Of a DNA stretch of 11,147 nt, positions 6,868 to 11,147 are shown in pieces. The position numbers and the translations under genes are program-made. Position 1 is the stretch's first letter, and each line of letters starts with the position of its first letter. Below the pieces are notes generated by a model, which made no database searches, had not been told where the DNA came from, and worked only from the letters and a program-made list of their open reading frames with translations. The DNA comes from an uncultured Collinsella sp. GTDB lineage: Bacteria; Actinomycetota; Coriobacteriia; Coriobacteriales; Coriobacteriaceae. Location of the stretch: NCBI GenBank assembly GCA_958346935.1, contig CATVTM010000065.1, positions 1 through 11,147 of the forward strand, written 5' to 3'.

Positions 6868-8895
6868 ATGGAACAAAAGGCCAAGGAGGCAGCCTCGCAC
6901 GCTGCGATTCCTGTGAGCATCTCGGCGATGCTCGTCACGCTGGGCGTGGTGTACGGCGATATCGGCACCAGCCCTATGTATGTAACCAAGGCGCTCGTTG
7001 CCGGCAACGGCGGCATCGGAAGTGTGACGGAGGAGTTCGTGCTTGGTGCGCTCTCCCTTGTCGTGTGGACGGTCACGCTGCTGACCACCATCAAGTATGT
7101 GCTCATCTCGCTGCGCGCCGATAACCATGGTGAGGGCGGCATCTTTGCCCTGTACAGCCTGGTCAAGCGCTGCGGCAAGTGGCTTATCATCCCCGCCATG
7201 CTGGGTGGCGCCGCGCTGCTCGCCGACGGCATCCTGACGCCGGCCGTTACTGTTACCACGGCCATCGAGGGCCTGCGCACCATCCCGGCGGTCCATGCCG
7301 TGCTGGGCGATGACCAGGGCCGCGTCGTCGCCATTACGCTCGCCATCATCATCGCGCTCTTCTTGGTACAGCGCATCGGTACGGCCAAGATCGGTCACGC
7401 CTTTGGTCCCATCATGACGCTGTGGTTCCTGTTCTTGGGCGGCACGGGTCTGTTCTTTGTCTTCCAGCACCCCGCCGTGCTGCTGTGCCTCAACCCGGTG
7501 CGCGGCATCGCCTTTTTGCTGAGCCCCAACAACCATGCGGGCATCATGATTCTGGGCAGCTGCTTCCTCGCCACCACCGGTGCCGAGGCGCTCTACTCCG
7601 ACATGGGCCACGTCGGCCGCGGCAACATCTACGCTACCTGGCCGTTCGTTAAGTGCTGCCTGCTGCTTTCCTATATGGGCCAGGGTGCTTGGCTTATGAA
7701 CAACGCTGCCAACCCCGAGCTCATGGGCATTGCCGACCTCAACCCGTTCTACCAGATGCTCGCCCCGGGCCTGCGCCCGTTTGCCGTCGGCCTTTCCACC
7801 ATCGCGGCCATCATCGCCTCGCAGGCGCTCATCACCGGCGCATTCTCGCTGGTGTCCGAGGCCAGCCGCCTGGACCTTATGCCGCACATGCAGGTCTTCT
7901 ACCCTGCCGAGACCAAGGGCCAGCTCTACATCCCCATGGTCAACAACGTCATGCTTGTCGGCTGCGTCATCGTGGTGCTGCTGTTCCAGAACTCGGCGCA
8001 TATGGAAGCCGCCTACGGCCTTGCCATTACGCTGACTATGATGTGCACCACGCTGCTGCTCTTCTTCTACCTGCACGAGGAGCGCAAGCTCAAGGTTGCT
8101 CCGTGGATCTTCGCGGCCTTCTTCCTTTTGCTCGAAGGCTTCTTCTTCGTGAGCTCGCTCACCAAGTTCTTCCACGGCGGCTACTTCACCATCCTCATGG
8201 CTGCACTCATCATGGGCATTATGGTGTGCTGGTACAACGGCACGGCGGTCGAGCAGCGCCAGTTTACGCTGCTGCCGCTGCGTAGCTACCTGCCGCAGCT
8301 CAAGCGCCTGCGCGACGACGACCGTTATGAGCGCATGAGCGACAACATCGTGTACCTGACCAAGGACACCCATACCGACTACATCGACCGCGATATCGTC
8401 TATTCGATCTTGGACAAGCATCCCAAGCGTGCCCACGCCTGGTGGTTTGTGAATGTCGAGACCATGGACGAACCGCACACCTTTGCCTATTCTGTCGAGA
8501 CGTTCGGCACCGACTACGTGTTCCGCGTACATCTGTACCTGGGCTACAAGATCAACCAGCGCGTCAATGCCTACCTGCGTCAGGTTGTTCAGGACCTGGC
8601 TGCCACCGGCGAGCTGCCGCCGCAGACGCATGACTACTCGGTCTACAAGGATCCGGGTAACATCGGCACGTTCAAGTTCGTCCTGATCCGTAAGCTTCTG
8701 GCGCCCGAGAGCGACGTGGAGCCCAGCGAGCGCACGGCCATCACGCTCAAGTACATCATCCGCCGCGCCGCCGGCACGCCCGCACGTTGGTACGGCCTGG
8801 AGAACTCCAACGTGAGCTTTGAGTACGTGCCGCTGTTCACCAAGTTCAAGGCCGTGAATAAGATGCAGCGCCTGGCTCCCAACGAGCGGCCGTAG
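6868..8895 (+). CDS. kup: Kup (KUP/HAK/KT family) potassium uptake transporter
   Basis: 675 residues from ATG 6868, with GGGAGGAAA (6852-6860) just upstream. A TTG at 6850 is in frame but would overlap that site. Kup proteins carry K+ into the cell, probably with protons, through about 12 membrane helices followed by a cytosolic C-terminal domain. Diagnostic stretches are VYGDIGTSPMYV (28-39), RADNHGEGGIFALYSL (83-98), LADGILTPAVT (118-128), TTGAEALYSDMGHVGRGNI (236-254) and ASQALITGAFSLVSEASRL (317-335). The hydrophobic part ends near 455, and residues 455-675 form the soluble tail. Length is slightly above the E. coli protein (622). A candidate promoter lies at 6827-6832. It is followed by a small membrane-protein gene and KdpDE-type regulators, which suggests that K+ uptake and sensing are grouped. 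Confidence 0.95.
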   Translation: MEQKAKEAASHAAIPVSISAMLVTLGVVYGDIGTSPMYVTKALVAGNGGIGSVTEEFVLGALSLVVWTVTLLTTIKYVLISLRADNHGEGGIFALYSLVKRCGKWLIIPAMLGGAALLADGILTPAVTVTTAIEGLRTIPAVHAVLGDDQGRVVAITLAIIIALFLVQRIGTAKIGHAFGPIMTLWFLFLGGTGLFFVFQHPAVLLCLNPVRGIAFLLSPNNHAGIMILGSCFLATTGAEALYSDMGHVGRGNIYATWPFVKCCLLLSYMGQGAWLMNNAANPELMGIADLNPFYQMLAPGLRPFAVGLSTIAAIIASQALITGAFSLVSEASRLDLMPHMQVFYPAETKGQLYIPMVNNVMLVGCVIVVLLFQNSAHMEAAYGLAITLTMMCTTLLLFFYLHEERKLKVAPWIFAAFFLLLEGFFFVSSLTKFFHGGYFTILMAALIMGIMVCWYNGTAVEQRQFTLLPLRSYLPQLKRLRDDDRYERMSDNIVYLTKDTHTDYIDRDIVYSILDKHPKRAHAWWFVNVETMDEPHTFAYSVETFGTDYVFRVHLYLGYKINQRVNAYLRQVVQDLAATGELPPQTHDYSVYKDPGNIGTFKFVLIRKLLAPESDVEPSERTAITLKYIIRRAAGTPARWYGLENSNVSFEYVPLFTKFKAVNKMQRLAPNERP

Positions 8896-8964
8896 TCGAC
8901 GCTTGAGGTTTGGCTGCGAACGGGCAGGCTTGCAATGACAGTGATTGAGTCCTGGGAGGAAACC

Positions 8965-9159
8965 ATGGATGCAAAGGTGCTTGACGGTTGCGATTTTGCG
9001 ACCGAGCTGGTGCGTGAGGCGCGCGTCGATGCCGCCGAAGATCGGTTCTTTACGAATCGTGCCAACATGGACATGGCCGACCGCGTGATTTCGATCGTGG
9101 CACTGGTATTTGGAGCGGTGTGCGTGTGCGCACTGCTCGCGCACGTGCTGTTTGTCTAG
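8965..9159 (+). CDS. Small single-span membrane protein of unknown function
   Basis: 64 residues from ATG 8965, chosen because GGGAGG (8954-8959) lies five bases upstream. An ATG at 8935 in the same frame has no such site. The N-terminal 40 residues are charged and helical in look (ATELVREARVDAAEDRFF), and residues 41-63 form one hydrophobic span containing cysteines (VCVCALLAHVLFV), ending at the C-terminus. I do not recognise the family. It lies 69 bases after kup, with no terminator seen between them, so it is probably co-transcribed. Its leader shares the 12 bases TGGGAGGAAACC with the kup leader. A strong hairpin follows. By position it could be a partner of Kup or of the downstream kinase, but that is only inference. 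KdpF is also a tiny single-span protein but is about 29 residues and not obviously similar. Confidence 0.75.
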   Translation: MDAKVLDGCDFATELVREARVDAAEDRFFTNRANMDMADRVISIVALVFGAVCVCALLAHVLFV

Positions 9160-9205
9160 CGGCTACCGGTCGTAGAAGGCTTTACACTTAGAACCACCAC
9201 GAGGG

Positions 9206-9252
9206 AAAACCACCACAAAGGTGCCTGTCCCTTTGTGGTGGTTTTTGTTTTT
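9206..9252 (+). terminator. Strong hairpin with T tract between the small membrane-protein gene and the kinase gene
   Basis: AAAACCACCACAAAGG (9206-9221) pairs with CCTTTGTGGTGGTTTT (9230-9245) over 16 bp with an eight-base loop, TGCCTGTC. It runs into TTTTTGTTTTT (9242-9252). It would end the kup and small-protein transcript. The kinase ATG is only 20 bases past the T tract. The loop GTGCCTGTCCC resembles motifs seen in REP-type palindromes, so this may be a repeat element acting as a terminator. Confidence 0.88.
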
Positions 9253-9272
9253 GAGAGAGGGGCGGGGCGCTG

Positions 9273-10898
9273 ATGGACGTCCGTACGGACGGCGATATTG
9301 CCGATAGCTTTTGGTGGCGGCGCACAACGCTGATGCGCCGCACTCCTCTGTATGACGCCTGCGTATCGGTGGGGCTGCTGGTCGCGGCGACGATTGTGGG
9401 CGCGCTGCTCGACCATCCGGGTCTCGCGCCGAGCATCATGATCGTCTATGTGTTCGCTGTTCAGCTGTGCGCATTCTTTACTTGGAGTCGCCTGTATTGC
9501 TTGCTGAGCTCGGCTGCCGCAGTGGCGCTCTACAACTTCTTGTTTATCGACCCGCGCTACTCGCTGTCGCTTATCGACCGCGTCTATCCCGGCATGTTCT
9601 TCATCATGTTCGTGGTCTCGCTTGTGTCGAGCTCGATTGCGTTAGCCCTGCGCCGCGCCCTGGCACAGGCTGCCGCCAGCGACCGCCGCACGCATATGGT
9701 GCTCGAGACCAACCGCATGTTGCAGCGCTGCGCCGACGAACAGCAGATCGTTCACGCCATGGCAACGCAGCTGGCGCGTCTTTCGGGCTGTCCGGTCGTA
9801 TGGTACAGCGCCGACGCCGAGGGCGATGACCTGCTGCCGCGTGCGACGTACACGGCTGTGGGCGATGCGGCACCGGTGCACGAACTGGCGCCGCAGATGC
9901 CGCCGCGACTCTCGGCGTCCGCCTATGTGGGTACGCCGCTTGACGCCACCTATGGCGGCTCGGCGTTTTATGGTATCTACCTGACGGTTCGCACAGGCGA
10001 CGGCTTCGTGCGCTCGGGCGACCCCGCCTCGGTGGTGGGCGTGCTGGCTATCGTTGCCGAGCCCGACGTGCTGACGCACGAGGAGCGGACACTTGCCGAT
10101 GCCATCGTGAGCGAAGGCGAGCTGGCACTCGATCGCGCCCGCGCCATGGAGGCCCGCGAGGAGGCGGCGGTGCTCGCCAAAAACGAGCAGCTGCGCGCCA
10201 ACCTGCTGCGTTCCATCTCGCACGACCTGCGCACGCCGCTCACCAGTATTTCGGGCAATGCCGATGTGCTGCTCGACCAGGGCTCGACCGGCACCGCCGT
10301 GCTCGACGCCCAGACGCGTCGCGGCCTGCTCCTGTCCATTCGCTCGGATGCGCAATGGCTCAACGCCACCGTCGAGAACCTGCTTGCCATCACCAAGCTC
10401 GAGGGCGACGGCATGCATCTGTCGACCACGCTCGAGCTCATGGACGATATCGTCGAGGAGGCGCTGCGCCACGTAAGTCCGGCTGTGCGCGAGCACGACC
10501 TTAAGGTGGTGGCGTGCGATGAGCCGGCGCTCGTCAATGTCGATGCGCGCCTGATGGTGCAGCTGGTGGTCAATCTGGTGAACAACGCCGTCACCTATAC
10601 GCCCGCAGGCTCGCATATCATGATCTCGATTAGTGTCGACGATGGACGCGTGGCGTGCTCGGTGGCCGATGACGGCCCGGGCATCGCACCCGAGGACCGT
10701 GAACGCATTTTTGAGTCGTTCTATACCGCCAACCATGGTCTGGCCGACAGCCACCGCAGCGTGGGCCTGGGTCTTTCGCTCTGCCGCTCCATTGCGTTGG
10801 CACATGGCGGTAGCATAGAGGTTGCCGCGGCGGACCCGCACGGCTCGGTCTTTACGATTGAGCTTCCCGTCGCCGATGTTTCGTTTGATAAGGAGTAG
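9273..10898 (+). CDS. Short KdpD-like sensor histidine kinase (DUF4118 membrane domain, no N-terminal KdpD/Usp region)
   Basis: 541 residues from ATG 9273. Purine-rich GAGAGAGGGG (9253-9262) precedes it, though spacing is loose, and ATG 9333 is an alternative. Four membrane spans (about 28-46, 52-70, 73-91, 105-127) with YNFLFIDPRYSLSL (87-100) match the DUF4118 domain of KdpD. A GAF-like region follows (about 145-290). The kinase core has the H box LLRSISHDLRTPLTS (311-325, H317), the N box NLVNNAVTYTP (434-444), DDGPGI (466-471) and VGLGLSL (497-503). Classical KdpD (about 900 residues) has an N-terminal ATP-binding KdpD domain and a Usp domain. Both are absent, and nothing upstream in this window encodes them. 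The likely role is to control K+ response genes by phosphorylating the next protein. Its stop lies four bases before the regulator's GTG start. Confidence 0.88.
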   Translation: MDVRTDGDIADSFWWRRTTLMRRTPLYDACVSVGLLVAATIVGALLDHPGLAPSIMIVYVFAVQLCAFFTWSRLYCLLSSAAAVALYNFLFIDPRYSLSLIDRVYPGMFFIMFVVSLVSSSIALALRRALAQAAASDRRTHMVLETNRMLQRCADEQQIVHAMATQLARLSGCPVVWYSADAEGDDLLPRATYTAVGDAAPVHELAPQMPPRLSASAYVGTPLDATYGGSAFYGIYLTVRTGDGFVRSGDPASVVGVLAIVAEPDVLTHEERTLADAIVSEGELALDRARAMEAREEAAVLAKNEQLRANLLRSISHDLRTPLTSISGNADVLLDQGSTGTAVLDAQTRRGLLLSIRSDAQWLNATVENLLAITKLEGDGMHLSTTLELMDDIVEEALRHVSPAVREHDLKVVACDEPALVNVDARLMVQLVVNLVNNAVTYTPAGSHIMISISVDDGRVACSVADDGPGIAPEDRERIFESFYTANHGLADSHRSVGLGLSLCRSIALAHGGSIEVAAADPHGSVFTIELPVADVSFDKE

Positions 10899-10902
10899 CG
10901 CC

Positions 10903-11147
10903 GTGCCGAACTCTGCCGTAAAACCGCTCATCTTGGTCGTTGAGGACGACCCCGCCGTTCGCAACTTAATCGTTGCCGCGCTCGAGGCGCACGGCTTGCG
11001 CCATATGGCTGTGGAGACCGCCCATGCCGCCATCGCCGCCGCCTCATCGCAGGCACCGAGCATCGTGCTGCTCGATCTGGGCCTGCCCGATATGGACGGC
11101 GTCAAGGTGGTGGAGTCGGTGCGCGCATGGTCGGGCATGCCGATCAT
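10903..11147 (+). CDS. KdpE-like response regulator, receiver domain (cut by window end)
   Basis: It starts at GTG 10903, with AAGGAG (10890-10895) seven bases upstream. That site overlaps the end of the kinase gene, so the two are tightly coupled. The 81 visible residues form most of a CheY-like receiver: acidic pocket VVEDD (12-16), phosphoacceptor D58 in VLLDLGLPDMDGV, and VRAWSGMPI at the edge, close to the KdpE family pattern (WS.VPVIVLSA). The lysine and the DNA-binding domain, expected to be winged-helix of the OmpR type, lie outside the window. The partner is the kinase just upstream. Its targets are unknown here; kup or kdpFABC, if present, are the obvious candidates. Confidence 0.88.
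   Translation, partial: MPNSAVKPLILVVEDDPAVRNLIVAALEAHGLRHMAVETAHAAIAAASSQAPSIVLLDLGLPDMDGVKVVESVRAWSGMPI

Noticed and set aside
6844..9144. 766-residue open frame on the minus strand
   Set aside because: It spans kup in antisense, which has unmistakable Kup motifs. Its composition (His, Gln, Arg-rich, low complexity) is typical of a GC-rich shadow.
9642..11147. 501-residue open frame on the minus strand reaching the window edge
   Set aside because: It is antisense to the kinase and regulator, whose H, N and G boxes and receiver aspartate are intact in the plus frame.

Overview
The window is GC-rich, with Actinobacteria-like codon use, clean AGGAG-type ribosome binding sites and Gram-positive surface functions (a sortase-anchored protein and an LtaS-type synthase). 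Gene style and the intergenic hairpins suggest a gut coriobacterium such as Collinsella. That assignment is an inference from style, since no rRNA or marker gene is present.

Layout. (1) Positions 2-2757, + strand: the 3' part of a large surface protein with an FG-GAP-like start, a beta-rich unassigned domain, Fn3, an Ig-like domain and an LANTG sorting signal. A frame change near 95-100 splits it, so it reads as two ORFs meeting at TGATG (167-171). A strong terminator follows. (2) Positions 2758-3319: a gene-free stretch full of structure. It holds four tandem copies of a 61-bp unit, a duplicated 41-bp hairpin cassette that probably terminates the gene to its right, and a perfect 30-bp inverted repeat enclosing the second hairpin. 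(3) Positions 3320-5620, - strand: a membrane LTA synthase/phosphoglycerol transferase family enzyme. (4) Positions 5834-6709, + strand, divergent: a nitroreductase-family flavoprotein, ending at a hairpin. (5) Positions 6868-11147, + strand: a potassium module made of kup, a 64-residue single-span membrane protein, a strong hairpin, a short KdpD-like kinase and the start of a KdpE-like regulator.

The most interesting part is the potassium module. A constitutive-type transporter (Kup) sits next to a KdpDE-type two-component pair whose kinase lacks the usual N-terminal KdpD and Usp sensor domains. A small unrecognised membrane protein lies between them, and a terminator-like hairpin ends about 20 bases before the kinase gene. 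This could be a compact K+ response unit, with the small protein as a candidate partner. Nothing in the sequence proves the regulatory link. The best structural curiosity is the repeat-rich spacer at 2841-3292.
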